Part shown: positions 19,160-28,123 of the stretch, piece by piece
How the letters are laid out: each line of letters begins with the position of its first letter
How positions within the stretch are numbered: position 1 is the stretch's first letter
Assembly: GCF_010993775.1 (NCBI RefSeq)
Contig: NZ_WOTO01000001.1
Span: 62,001 to 126,000, forward strand
Reading direction: 5' to 3'
Source of the DNA: Fodinicola feengrottensis
GTDB taxonomy: Bacteria > Actinomycetota > Actinomycetes > Mycobacteriales > HKI-0501
Length of the DNA stretch: 64,000 nt
Notes under the pieces: generated by a model
Database searches by the model: none
Told to the model about the DNA's origin: nothing
What the model saw: only the letters and a program-made list of their open reading frames with translations
Program-made: the position numbers and the translations under genes

Positions 19160-20468
19160 ATGGCGATCCTCGCGTCGTTGCTTCCATTGGTGCACACGAG
19201 CGGCTGGGTTCAGTATCTGACGGTGCCGCTGTTCACCGGCGTCATCGGATACGTCACCAACTGGAGTGGCGTGTGGATGTTGTTCTATCCCATCACCTTT
19301 AAAGGACTGCGAATTCCTGGCCTCGGCCTGCTCGCACCTTTCCTGCCGCGCCGCCTGCAACAGGTGCCTTTGGGGTTGCGGCAGGGAAAGTTCGGTTGGC
19401 AGGGCATCATTCCTTCCAGGGCCGCGAAAATGGGCAGTATCGCGATTGACAAGGGTCTGTCGAAGCTGGGCAGCCAGTCGGAGTTCTACCAGCAGCTGGA
19501 CCCGAACGCGATCGCCGAACACATCCTGGCCACTGCCCGGCAGGAAATCCGCGCGGTCGTCGACCGGATCATGGCGCGTACCTATCCGGCCGTCTGGGCC
19601 AACGTGCCGCAGAGCGTCCGCGAGACGATCCATGACCGCGTCCAGACGCAGCTGCCGTTGATCGTGCACCAGGTCACCGACGGGATCGGCGAGAACATCG
19701 ACCAGCTGCTGGACGTGAAGCTGATGGTCATCAAGCACATGGAGGCGGATCCGACGCTGGCCAACAAGATCTTCCAGGAGGTCGGCAAGAAGGAACTCCG
19801 GATGATCATCAACTTCGGCTTTGTGTTCGGGTTCCTGCTCGGAATTCCGTTGCTGTTCCTCACGTTCGTCGTTCCGCAGTGGTGGGTGGTGCCGGTCGCC
19901 GGGATCATCATCGGCTACCTCACAAACTGGTTGGCGCTCTATGTCATCTTCGAGCCGGTCAACCCGGTCCGGATCGGCCCGCTGCGGCTGCAGGGGCTTT
20001 TCATCCGCCGGCAGCACGACGTCTCGGCGATTTACGGATCGATCATTGCCGACGACATCATCACGTTGCAGAACATCGGTGACGAGTTGTTCGACGGCGA
20101 GCGGGGCGACCGTACGAGCAAGATGATCGAGAACTACCTGCGGCCGGCCGTCGACCGGGCCGTCGGCATGGCCAAGCTGCCGGTCAAGGTCGCGATGGGG
20201 GGCGCGCAGCTACGAGCAGATCACCCAGTCCATGGCGGTCGAAGCGACAGGTTTCACCAGGGCCCCGCTGCAGGACGAGGAGTTCAACCGGCTGCAGAGC
20301 GGCAACATCCGCAACCTGATCACCAGCCGCATGCGGGTGATGAACCCAGTCGACTTCGCCGAAACCCTGCGGTCGGCGATCCGCGAGGACGAATGGCTGC
20401 TGATCCTGCACGGTGCGGTGCTGGGGCTCGCCGCCGGGCTGCTGCACACCGTCATTTTCGGAGTCTGA
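19160..20468 (+). CDS. DUF445 family membrane protein (one frame break)
   Basis: About 435 aa. Two copies of the DUF445 membrane signature are visible: TGVIGYVTNWSGVWMLFYP near the N-terminus and GIIIGYLTNWLALYVIFEP in the middle, flanked by hydrophobic helices, with a soluble helical region between them. The frame breaks near 20205 (after KVAMGGAQ) and resumes with YEQITQSMAVEATGF to a final membrane helix (LHGAVLGLAAGLLHTVIF). Start ATG 19160 follows GGCGGAA; GTG 19151 is possible. The function of DUF445 is unknown. The Abi-alpha gene starts 4 nt after the stop, so they are co-transcribed. Confidence 0.88.
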
Positions 20469-20471
20469 CCG

Positions 20472-21341
20472 ATGACCGAAAACGGCGACCCGGCGAACCC
20501 GGCGTACGCGCTGACGATCGGTACGGTGCTTCGCGCGGCGCCCGACCTCGCCAAGTTCGTCGCAAGCGCGGTCTGGCGGACGAACCAGTGGGCGGCCAAG
20601 GCCGGCGTACGCGTCGGCACGATCGCCCTGCAAGGCGCGATCTCTGGTCGACCACCCAGTGAGATCATCCAGCAGGTGACGGCGGATGCCCGCGAAGTGA
20701 TCCGGGTGGCGCTCGGGGTCGTCGACGCGCCGGACCCGTTGCCCAAGGCGCTGCGTGACCGGGTCGTCCCGGCGGACTCCAGCGCGGACCGCAAACTCAC
20801 CGTGCCGGAGCGCCTCGCGGCCCTCCTGGACGCGTCCGCCGACCTCACCTACCACGAGGAGAGCCACCCGGCGTACGTCCGGCTGCTCAGCGAACTTTCC
20901 ACCGACGAAGCCAGAATCCTGCGTCTGATCGCCCGGCGCGGGCCGCAGGCGGCGGTGGACGTACGCACCAGCAAACCCTTCGGCGCCGGTAGCCGGCTGG
21001 TCGCCCCCGGCGTCACCATGATCGGGCGCTACGCCGGCTGCCGGGAGGTCGACCGGGTGCCGGCATATCTGAACAACCTCTTCCGGCTCGGCCTGGTCTG
21101 GTTCTCCCGCGAGTCGCTCCCCGAACAGACCGCCTACGACGTGCTGGAGGCGCAGCCGGAGATTAAGGACGCCATAGACGAGGCGGGCGGCAAATGCACC
21201 ACCGTGCGGCGCAGCATCGAACTCACCGCCTTCGGCAAGAACCTCTGCGCCACTGGCGGTCTGTTGCCCGCCTCGGCCGCCCTCGCCCGAGCCACCAAGG
21301 CCGAGGCCACCCGCCAACTCCCCCCGCCCGACGCCCGCTAG
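20472..21341 (+). CDS. Abi-alpha (DUF4393) family protein
   Basis: A 289-aa soluble protein. The C-terminal half shows the Abi-alpha pattern: SELSTDEARILRLIARRGPQ, VTMIGRYAGCREVDRVPAYL, LNNLFRLGLVWFS and RRSIELTAFGKNLC. The family was named after a phage abortive-infection protein, but most members are uncharacterised. The tight coupling to the DUF445 membrane gene (start 4 nt behind its stop) suggests joint function. The N-terminal 120 residues are less distinctive. Confidence 0.75.
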   Translation: MTENGDPANPAYALTIGTVLRAAPDLAKFVASAVWRTNQWAAKAGVRVGTIALQGAISGRPPSEIIQQVTADAREVIRVALGVVDAPDPLPKALRDRVVPADSSADRKLTVPERLAALLDASADLTYHEESHPAYVRLLSELSTDEARILRLIARRGPQAAVDVRTSKPFGAGSRLVAPGVTMIGRYAGCREVDRVPAYLNNLFRLGLVWFSRESLPEQTAYDVLEAQPEIKDAIDEAGGKCTTVRRSIELTAFGKNLCATGGLLPASAALARATKAEATRQLPPPDAR

Positions 21342-21533
21342 CCCGTAACGATGGTGGCTGACAACACTGGGGGAGAGCTGCTCGAATGATCACGTCATAC
21401 AAAGGAGGCACCGGAAACTCGTGTTCGCCACGAACGATGACACTGCGCCAAGCCATTAGCCAGAACTCGCTTGTCGGGATTTCGCGCGGCTACTTTGTGC
21501 TCAACCTGCCTTTTGCGTAGCGCTGGGGCCAGT

Positions 21534-21584
21534 TCGCCTTACCAGCGAGGGGGCCGCGCAGGTTCGAACCCTGCTGCGCCCACC
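21534..21584 (+). other. 3' tRNA-Val copy (attachment-site scar or tRNA remnant)
   Basis: Bases 21557-21584 repeat the tRNA-Val 3' end (15718-15745) exactly for 28 nt, from CGCAGGTTCGAACC to the final CCCACC. Upstream, TCGCCTTAC and AGCGAGGGG of the anticodon arm also match, with one substitution between them and a small insertion in the variable loop. The 5' half of the tRNA is not recognisable, so no functional tRNA is encoded. An integrase remnant begins about 65 nt downstream. The rest of 21342-21650 shows no gene. Confidence 0.85.
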
Positions 21585-21650
21585 TAGATAGTCTGAACTG
21601 CAGATACTACGCAGAGTAGTCGAAGAGATGGTGAGCGCAGCGCTCAGACA

Positions 21651-21956
21651 GTGGTTCTGGATCGGGGACCTGCTGGAGACCGCCAGCGCCGGGATGCGAA
21701 CAACAAGTACCGGTCGATCCAGCAGATGTTCCAGTGGCTGATGATCGAAGAGGAGATCTCCAAGAACCCAATGGAGGGCATGTCGCCACCGAAGGTTCCG
21801 GAGAAGCTCGTACCAGTGATTCCGACCGACGATCTGAGCAGGCTGTTCAAATCCTGTGACGGCAAGACCTTCGTGGCGCGCCGCGACCTGGCGATCCTCC
21901 GTACGCTCGCGTCCACCGGGTCACCGACCGTGAGCAGCAGATCCAGGACCGGCTGA
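21651..21956 (+). pseudogene. Tyrosine integrase/recombinase remnant (N-terminal core-binding part)
   Basis: The frame contains NNKYRSIQQMFQWLMIEEEI, then NPMEGMSPPKVPEKLVPVI and DLSRLFKSCDGKTFVARRDL followed by AILRTLASTG. This is the end of the SAM-like core-binding domain and the first helix of the catalytic domain of phage-type integrases. The sequence stops there: the catalytic Arg, the His-x-x-Arg and Tyr motifs are missing, and the N-terminal ~70 residues are also absent. It is a dead fragment left by an element that probably used the adjacent tRNA-Val 3' end. Confidence 0.82.
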
Positions 21957-22013
21957 GTGACCCGATCCGCTGCCGGATCATTATGCGCGAATCGGGCCGC
22001 CGCACCAGCGACG

Positions 22014-22097
22014 GCCAAACCCGCCGAGATCACTGCCGCTATACGGCCGCAGATCGAGAACGTCCTCGCCGAGCTGGACCGCTGGCTGACCAGGTAA
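22014..22097 (+). pseudogene. Unrecognised C-terminal gene fragment
   Basis: A plus-strand frame ending at TAA 22095-22097 reads AKPAEITAAIRPQIENVLAE and then LDRWLTR, which looks like an amphipathic C-terminal helix of a real protein. Upstream the frame is lost. It lies between the integrase remnant and the aminopeptidase fragment and fits the general scarring. No family is recognised. Confidence 0.3.
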
Positions 22098-22106
22098 TGG
22101 GCGCCC

Positions 22107-22312
22107 CTACAGAGCTGCCGGATCTGCGTGACGAGCCGATCGTTGGGTGAGGATCTGGGGGCCGGTTTCGGTGATCGCGACTGTGTGTTGGGAGTGGGCG
22201 GTGCGTGAGCCGTCAGCCCGAGCGGATGGTCCAGCCGTCGGGGTCGAAGACGATCTGGTCGGTCGTACGCGCGAACCAGGGTTCGAGCGCCAGGGTCATG
22301 CCCGCCCGGAGC
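22107..22312 (-). pseudogene. Methionine aminopeptidase (type I) C-terminal fragment
   Basis: The minus strand reads ELRAGMTLALEPWFARTTDQ followed by DPDGWTIRS and, after a 1-nt break near 22246, ADGSRTAHSQHTVAITETG and PQILTQRS to a stop at 22107. This is the last ~65 residues of type I methionine aminopeptidase, including the conserved Glu of LALEP and the HTVAIT strand. The upstream two thirds (with the His and Asp metal ligands) are absent; the homology ends where a pair of palindromes begins. It is therefore a truncated extra copy. Confidence 0.85.
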
Positions 22313-22339
22313 TCGGTTCAGCTGGCCTGGTTTTTTTTG

Positions 22340-22402
22340 CGCCGAGAGTGGGGAATTTTCCCTCTCTCGGCGTCGAGTGTGGGGTTTTGTCCCGCACTCG
22401 AC
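22340..22402. repeat. Two abutting palindromes with G4-T/A-rich-C3 loops
   Basis: Hairpin one pairs CGCCGAGAG (22340-22348) with CTCTCGGCG (22364-22372). Hairpin two pairs GTCGAGTG (22372-22379) with CACTCGAC (22395-22402). Each encloses a similar core (TGGGGAATTTTCCC and TGGGGTTTTGTCCC). A run of eight T precedes them. They lie exactly where homology to the aminopeptidase ends. Two related palindromes side by side resemble REP-type or insertion-end structures more than a terminator. Confidence 0.85.
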
Positions 22403-22479
22403 AGGTGTGCCGCGACGGAACGGTTCCGGTGGGGCTGGTGTGACGTGTGGGGCCGTCCTTGCTGACAGCTTGTAGTTGA

Positions 22480-22691
22480 TCATGGAACAATCGACGGCGT
22501 TCCGTTTGGTCAACTCGCGGGCTGCAACCGCTGCGAGCAGGGCCTCCTTGTCCGGGAAATGCCGGTACGGCGCGTTGTGGGAGACCCCGGCGCGGTGACC
22601 GACCTCGCGGAGGGTGGCCGCGGCGACCCCGCCGCCGTCGAGCAACTTCGCCGCCGCCTCCTCCCAGCGCGTCGCACGTGTTCACCGCCAT
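22480..22691 (-). pseudogene. TetR-family regulator, truncated after the DNA-binding domain
   Basis: From ATG 22691, with a 1-nt break near 22678, the frame reads ATRWEEAAKLLDGGGVAAAT, then LREVGHRAGVSHNAPYRHF and PDKEALLAAVAARELTKR. This is a full TetR helix-turn-helix. After residue ~65 the sequence loses family resemblance and runs into the palindromes, so the ligand-binding domain is missing. It starts 35 nt behind the stop of an intact TetR gene in the same direction. It may be a relic of a regulator cut by the same events that truncated the aminopeptidase gene. Confidence 0.75.
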
Positions 22692-22725
22692 CGGGTGATC
22701 GAAGGACAGCACGACGCTGCGCTTC

Positions 22726-23377
22726 TTACCCGCGTGACCCGCCGATACCGCTGTCGTGGTCGGCTGGCGATCGCGAAACGGCGGCGACGTGCAGGTGGAC
22801 GATGTCGTACGCCGCGGGGATCGCTTCGTCGGGCCAGTCATGGTCGGTCTTATGGATGCGCAGCGAGACGAGGCCGTGCAGGGCGACCCACAGCCGGGTG
22901 GCCCACCGGAGGGCGTGTTCGGTGTCCGTGGACGCGAGATCGGCGAGCAGCTCCGCGGTGTGGACGATGATTTCCCAAGCAGGGCCCTGATTCCGGTCAT
23001 GCGGCGAGGAAGAGATCCAACCGATCCTTGCTCTCGAAGAGCAGCTGGTACGCGCCCGCATTGCCGAATCCCCACTCGACGTACGCGATCGCGCGGCGCT
23101 CCAGCCGTTCGGTGACCGGAAGCGTCAGGTCGTCGGCGTCGGCGAGATGCGCGGCGAAACGGCTGTTCAGGTCCTCGACGACCGCCTGGATCAGCTGCTC
23201 CTGGGAGGAGAAGTGGAGGTAGACGGCGGTCGGCGAGACCCCGCATTTCCGGGCGACAGCGCGTAACGAGGGAACGGCCGGCGGCTGTGGCGCGAAACAG
23301 CAGCTCGCTCGCCGCGGCGACCATGTTTTTTCCCGCAGCCGTACCCCCTCGCCTTTCGGATTCTGCAGTCGCGCCAT
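22726..23377 (-). CDS. TetR-family transcriptional regulator (frame breaks)
   Basis: About 215 aa. The helix-turn-helix is LRAVARKCGVSPTAVYLHFS followed by SQEQLIQAVVEDLN. The ligand-binding half contains YVEWGFGNAGAYQLLFES and, after a break near 23005, AWEIIVHTAELLADLASTD, then WVALHGLVSLRIHKTDHDWP, typical of TetR proteins with a WHG C-terminal domain. Two more breaks near 23320 (a run of six T) and 23275 affect the N-terminus. It is divergent from the SDR gene with 86 nt between starts and a TetR-like operator in the gap, so it probably represses itself and the SDR. Confidence 0.82.
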
Positions 23378-23410
23378 CTCCTTGCATCCTCCCGGTTGTG
23401 GGTGTACACA

Positions 23411-23432
23411 TGTTAACCATACAGGGTTGACA
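23411..23432. promoter_or_regulatory. Candidate TetR operator
   Basis: TGTTAACC and GGTTGACA form an inverted repeat with one mismatch and a 6-nt spacer in the intergenic gap between the divergent TetR and SDR genes. Size and position fit a TetR operator controlling both directions. It is a prediction from symmetry alone. Confidence 0.5.
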
Positions 23433-23463
23433 GGCGTAAACCTACTTTTGGAGTGACGTTGCG

Positions 23464-24265
23464 ATGGCACCAATCGACTATCGGACACAGACCGCCCTGA
23501 TCACCGGACCCAGCTCCGGCATCGGCGCCGAATGCGCGCGGCAACTTGCGCAACGGGGCGCTGCTCTTGTCCTCGTGGCTCGGCGCGAAAGCAAACTCAA
23601 GGACCTCGCCGGCGAGCTTCACAGCCGGTTCGGCGTTTCGGTGACGGTCATCCCGGCCGACCTCGGCGCGCCGGACGCGAGCACCCAACTGGCGCATGAG
23701 GTCGCGCGCTTGGGCCTCACCGTCACCACGCTCATCACAACGCCGGCTTCGGGACCTACGGCCCGTTCGCCGATGAGGATCCCGAACGCATTGCCGCGGA
23801 GGTACGGCTCAACGTGGAGGCAGTCGTCACGGTGACCCGGGCGTTCCTCCCCCAACTGCTCGCCGCCGGCAGCGGAGCGCTGGTGAACGTCGCGAGTACG
23901 GCCGCCTACCAGCCCGTACCGAGAATGGCCGTCTACGGAGCGACAAAAGCCTTCGTCCGGAGCTTCACCGAAGCACTTTGGCAGGAGACAAAGGGAAGTG
24001 GCCTACGGGGGTGACCACCCTGTCGCCCGGGTCGACCCAGACGGAGTTCTTCGATGTCGTCGGTACGAAGGAGGCCGGAGTCGGCAATTTCCAGACTTCC
24101 GAACACGTCGTCAGGACCCTGCTGTCCACTTTGGACCGCAGGAACCCGCCACCCGACGTCATTTTGGGCTCCAGCAACAAACTCAATGTCTTCGCGTCAC
24201 GATTTCTGCCCCGCCGGCTGTTGATCTCCACCACCGCGAAAATCATGCAGCCAAAAGAAGCCTGA
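23464..24265 (+). CDS. Short-chain dehydrogenase/reductase (two frame breaks)
   Basis: NAD(P)-dependent oxidoreductase of about 266 aa. It has the cofactor motif TGPSSGIGAE at residues 14-23, LVLVARRESKL for cofactor choice, the NAG motif reachable only after a break near 23740, the Ser in VNVASTAAY and the catalytic YGATK. A second break near 23992 leads to VTTLSPGSTQTEFFD. The C-terminus RRLLISTTAKIM is close to DltE/YqjQ-type SDRs that act on hydrophobic substrates. It is divergent from the TetR gene, which probably controls it. Confidence 0.87.
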
Positions 24266-24401
24266 GACGGCGGAAGTGCGGTGACCAAGAGATTTTCCGA
24301 GCATGTATCGCTACATGACCCGGCAAGTCTCTTGATCACCCCGCCACGTCCGAGCCACCGGGATTACATTGGGAAACGTCATTTATCGAGGGAGTGCCAC
24401 C

Positions 24402-24730
24402 ATGCCCGAGTCGTTGCCGGCAACCACGGTCGTACGCGTCTCACGCGGCAGCTTCGACCCGGGCCGGTTCGCCGAGGTCGACGCCGTGAACAAGAAGACC
24501 TCGCAATACCTGGTCCCCCGGCCATCAGCCGACTGCCGGGGCTGCTTCACTACTACGTTGGCATCTCGCCCGAGGGCTCGATCGTGAACGTCAGCGTCTG
24601 GGACTCCCACGACCATGCGGCGCAGATGGGCCAGCTGAAGGAGATGGCCGTTGACGCGCGCGGGGAGATGGAAGCGGTCGACGTGTCCTTCGCTCCGATC
24701 GTCAACTACCCGATCAGCTGGAGCATCTGA
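24402..24730 (+). CDS. Antibiotic-monooxygenase-like (dimeric alpha/beta barrel) protein (one frame break)
   Basis: About 109 aa. The start TVVRVSRGSFDPGRFAEVDA and, after a break near 24515, RLPGLLHYYVGISPEGSIVN and VSVWDSHDHAAQMGQLKEM match the ferredoxin-like ABM fold used by cofactor-free monooxygenases and by related stress proteins. No catalytic residue can be assigned. The ATG is preceded by GAGGGAG. It stands alone between the SDR and the convergent SnoaL gene. Confidence 0.7.
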
Positions 24731-24744
24731 CCTGTGTACGCAGA

Positions 24745-25527
24745 TCAGTCGCCCGGCGCCGGTACGGACAGGTGCTGGTGGATCATCTGCCAGTCGCCGT
24801 CGCGCTTCTGAAAGACACGGGTGCCGCGGGACCGGACCTCGACACCGTCCATGACGATGCGGTCGAGTCCCCACGCCACCGCGAGGTCGCCGGACGCGCG
24901 GACGGTGAGATCGGGGATGTCAAAGGCAATCTGCTCAGGTGACGACTCAAGACCGCGCCGGCAGACCTCGCGGGCGTCACCGATGCCGACGTACTGCAGC
25001 GGCCCGGCGTGTTCGTACGACACGATGTCCGGCGCAATGTGCTCCATCAGCCCGTCGAGATCCTTCCCAGCGGTACGGGAGAATCACTGCTCGTGCACTG
25101 CCTGGACCTCGGCGGCGGAAGTCTCGGGCGGCTCGGTGGCGTCGGCGAACGAGTGGTGCTCGTGGGTGACGATCCATCGGCCGTCCACTTTGGTCAGGCC
25201 GATCGTCAGCCGCAGCCGGTGCTCGGGGTCGCGATCGAAGTCCTCGGGCGTACCGCACCTCAACAAAGCGAAGGCAAACGCGACGTCCGCGCCGGCCGTG
25301 ACCTGAAGCGACTCGATCTCGAACACCGCGCCGGATGCCTGCCACTCGAAGAAGCCCGGCCAGGTCTCGCGGTAGGCCTCGATGCCACGTACGCCCTGCT
25401 CCGGTGGCGGGACATCGAACATCACGATGTCGGGCGCATGGTCGGCCAGTACGGCAGACATGTCTGCGTCCTGGACGGCGGTGGTCCAGCGTTCGATGAG
25501 TTCGTGGATCTGCTGTTCGTCGGTCAT
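24745..25527 (-). CDS. Tandem SnoaL-like (NTF2-fold) protein (one frame break)
   Basis: About 260 aa made of two NTF2-like domains. Domain one runs from [20 protein letters not shown] through [20 protein letters not shown] to [19 protein letters not shown]. Domain two runs from [20 protein letters not shown] to [18 protein letters not shown]. The frame breaks near 25085 between them; domain one ends with [10 protein letters not shown], which leads naturally into domain two. ATG 25527 follows AAGGAGGAACTGGCC. Such proteins often bind small polycyclic or oxidised metabolites. The gene is divergent from an ECF sigma factor whose own C-terminus is also a SnoaL domain. Confidence 0.8.
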
Positions 25528-25622
25528 GGCCAGTTCCTCCTTGTGGATGCTCTCTACAGGTGGAACCCCGGGCACCGCGGGAATTCATCGCAGCGGCGGC
25601 GACGATCGGGCACGATGGGCGA

Positions 25623-26580
25623 ATGACAGCGCCCGCCGAGCTCGTCGCCGCTGCTCGCGGCGGTGACGCGGAGGCGTTCGAACTTCTCGTCGCGCCATAC
25701 CGAAGCGAGTTGTTGGCCCACTGCTACCGGATGCTCGGCTCGTTGCACGACGCGGAGGACGCGCTGCAGGAATCGCTCGTACGAGCGTGGCGGAGCGTCC
25801 AGAATCTCGACGACCGCGCCTTTGTACGAGCGTGGCTCTACAAGATCGCGACCAACCGCTGCCTCACCGCAATCGAGCGGTACGGCCGCCGCGAGCTGCC
25901 AGCCGACCTCGATCCAGGAACATCCGCCACCGAGATCAAGTGGCTCGAGCCGTACCCGGACACTTCGCCCGAGGAGCACTATCTCGCCCGCGAGAGCGTC
26001 GAGCTCGCCTATGCAGCAGCCCTGCAACACCTGACCGCCACCCAACGCGCGGTGCTGATCCTGCGCGAGGTGCTCGGCTTCTCCGCGGCCGAAGTGGCGC
26101 AGCAGCTGAACACCTCCACCGCGGCGGTGAACAGTGCCCTGCAGCGAGCCCGCAAGGTGATCGACTCCGCCACACCGACCCAGCAAACAGTGTTGCGCGA
26201 CCTCGGCGACGAGACAGTCGACACGATCGTGCGCCGCTGGACCGATGCCTGGCACCTCGGCGACGTCGACGCCATCGTCGCGATGCTCGCCGACGACGCT
26301 CGTTACTCGATGCCGCCGCTACCCGAGTGGTACAGCGGCCGGGACGACATCCGCGCCTTCCTGGTCGGCGGCCCTCTTCAATCTCGCTGGCGGTTCCTGC
26401 CCACCACGGCAAACGGCCAGCTCGCCTTCGGCACCTACCTGTGGGACGACACCGCCGGACAGTACGTGCGCGGCGGCCTTGACGTCCTCACGATTCGGGG
26501 GCGGCCGTGTCGCCGAAGTGACCGCCTTCCTTACCGCCGATCTCACCCGGTTCGGACTGCCGGCGGGACTTCCTCGGTAA
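25623..26580 (+). CDS. ECF sigma factor with C-terminal SnoaL domain (SigX5-like; one frame break)
   Basis: About 318 aa. Sigma region 2 covers residues 5-75 ([32 protein letters not shown]) and region 4 about 130-185 ([20 protein letters not shown] followed by [20 protein letters not shown]). Residues ~200-318 form an NTF2/SnoaL domain ([20 protein letters not shown]) whose end shifts frame near 26500 and resumes with [20 protein letters not shown]. This layout fits the TIGR02960-type sigma factors, where the C-terminal domain controls activity instead of a separate anti-sigma factor. ATG 25623 begins region 2. Confidence 0.87.
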
Positions 26581-27063
26581 GCGCAGCACTCGGGAGCACC
26601 AGCTCGAGAGTGCCGAGCGTACGGCGATCGCGAAGTGGGACTTGCGGTGGTCGCCCGCCTTCCAGATTTCGTCGACGACCTGGAACACGGCGTACGTGAT
26701 GTGCGCGGTGATGCTGACAAACAGGTCTCCCGCGGTGGCGGGCACGCGCTCGGCGATGGCACCATTCAGGTTGCTCTGAGCCTGTGCGGCCAGATCCCAG
26801 AGCTGGGCTCGGGGCACCGGCGCGTTGTCGACGATGCGACGTAGCGCCACCAGACGCCCATCACGGTCGACGAGGTCTTCGAGGGTCGTACGGATCACGG
26901 CTCCGAGCGCCACATTCAGCGGCTCCTCGGCAGGACGGTCGCGTAACAGCGTCCGGAGGTCGATCGACCGCGCGAACCGGTCCAGGATCAGCAGATCGTT
27001 GCTGGGGAAATAACGACAAAGCGTCGTGCTACGTCCCAGCGATGAGTTCCCGCGCCCAACTGG
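26488..27063 (-). pseudogene. TetR-family regulator, 5' truncated at the island edge
   Basis: The frame begins inside the helix-turn-helix (SSLGRSTTLCRYFPSNDLL) and continues ILDRFARSIDLRTLLRDRPA, then ALGAVIRTTLEDLVDRDGRL and [20 protein letters not shown], a typical TetR ligand domain. The first ~30 residues, including helices one and two, are missing: a stop lies at 27064 and the sequence upstream belongs to the AbiEii gene, whose end overlaps this frame. The C-terminus also runs antisense into the sigma gene. The truncation point marks the left boundary of the defence island. Confidence 0.75.
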
Positions 27064-27673
27064 TCATGCGATGACGAAGCTCTTTGATGTCCTGCAACGC
27101 CAGGCCATGACGCTCGAATGCCTGGTCTGGAATACGGTCAACAGCCAGCAGGGCTTGGGAAAGCATGCTTTCCTCTAGGCCCGGGTCAGATTCCTTCGCG
27201 AGCCTGAGCAGATCCTCACGCCGGTAACGTCCAGTGCGCAGCACCGCGTCGATGTCAACGTAGTCGCGATCCGCCGCGCGTCCGTAAAGTGCCGCCATCT
27301 TGTTCGCCACAGCATCGTCAGGATGCAGCACCGGACCGATGTCCAACTGGACCGGTGGATGAGCACGCCAGTCGATGCCGAACTCGACGCGAACCTGTTC
27401 ACCATCGACGCTGGTGAGGACAAGTCTGGCAAAAGCGGCATTCTGCAGCGTCGTTTCGACGGTGAACCCGCCGTCACGGTAGGCAGCCACCGCGGCTGCG
27501 ACGGCTTCCCCGAATTGCTCTTCTGCGTCAGCAACCGTGAACAGGTCCACATCCTCGGAGAGCCGTTCAACGAAACCGTGGGCTTGTACGGCGTACCCGC
27601 CCGCCAACGCAAATCCGAACGGCTTTGTCGCGATTAGTCCGATCTTGGCGGCCTGTTCGTGCAGCGGGTTCAT
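27029..27673 (-). CDS. Nucleotidyltransferase of the AbiEii/AbiGii (MenT-like) toxin family
   Basis: A 214-aa protein. The nucleotidyltransferase signature is at residues 23-46: FALAGGYAVQAHGFVERLSE then DVDLF, giving the GG...DxD metal/nucleotide site. VRVEFGIDWR supplies the third acidic strand, and DDAVANKMAALYGRAADRDY is the conserved Lys/Asp helix of this family. Relatives in mycobacteria (MenT) add nucleotides to tRNA acceptor ends and stop translation. ATG 27673 lies 5 nt behind the partner gene stop, the normal antitoxin-then-toxin order. All signature residues are intact, so it is likely functional. Confidence 0.85.
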   Translation of the reverse strand: MNPLHEQAAKIGLIATKPFGFALAGGYAVQAHGFVERLSEDVDLFTVADAEEQFGEAVAAAVAAYRDGGFTVETTLQNAAFARLVLTSVDGEQVRVEFGIDWRAHPPVQLDIGPVLHPDDAVANKMAALYGRAADRDYVDIDAVLRTGRYRREDLLRLAKESDPGLEESMLSQALLAVDRIPDQAFERHGLALQDIKELRHRMTSWARELIAGT

Positions 27674-27678
27674 GCCGC

Positions 27679-28123
27679 CTACGTCACGTGGGTCAGCTGG
27701 GGGAACTGCTGCTCCCACGCCTGCCGCTGGCCAGCTGGAAGCCAGAGCCGATGCCACATACGGCGCAGGATTGCCGCATTGAGATATCCGGCCAGGTCAG
27801 CCGTACTCATCGCCTCACGGATGACCGTCTCATAAAGCATGCCAAGCTGGCGATCGTCACCGAGGTCGAAAGAGCGTAAGCCAGACCACGCGAGCCGGGT
27901 CGGCAGTTCGACAATGCCGCTGGTCGGGCCAGCCAGGGTGTCGAACGCGTCGGGCAGCACGATCGGACGCACGTCCGAGTACCGCAGTCGACCAGCCCAC
28001 GCCACTATTGTGCCGTTCCACCGCCTCGCCCGCCAACAGCTCCTGGTACGGCACCTCTCCTTCGTCGAAGGAGAGAAAGTTAGTGATTGTCGCTGGCCTA
28101 TCCTTGGGCGCGTGACAGGTCAC
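27679..28123 (-). CDS. Unrecognised partner (putative antitoxin) of the AbiEii-type toxin (one frame break)
   Basis: About 147 aa. Two frames join near 28010: the upstream part reads NFLSFDEGEVPYQELLAGEA, the downstream part VAWAGRLRYSDVRPIVLPDA and LVETI-like helices (MLYETVIREAMSTADLAGYL; RRMWHRLWLPAGQRQAWEQQ). It is not an AbiEi-type winged helix. Its stop is 5 nt from the toxin start, so an antitoxin role is inferred from order and spacing only. The start is uncertain: GTG 28123 would overlap the divergent jetA start at 28112, which implies shared control. I do not recognise the family. Confidence 0.65.

Noticed and set aside
21534..21584. Second functional tRNA-Val
   Set aside because: The acceptor 5' strand and D arm are absent and the variable loop carries an insertion.
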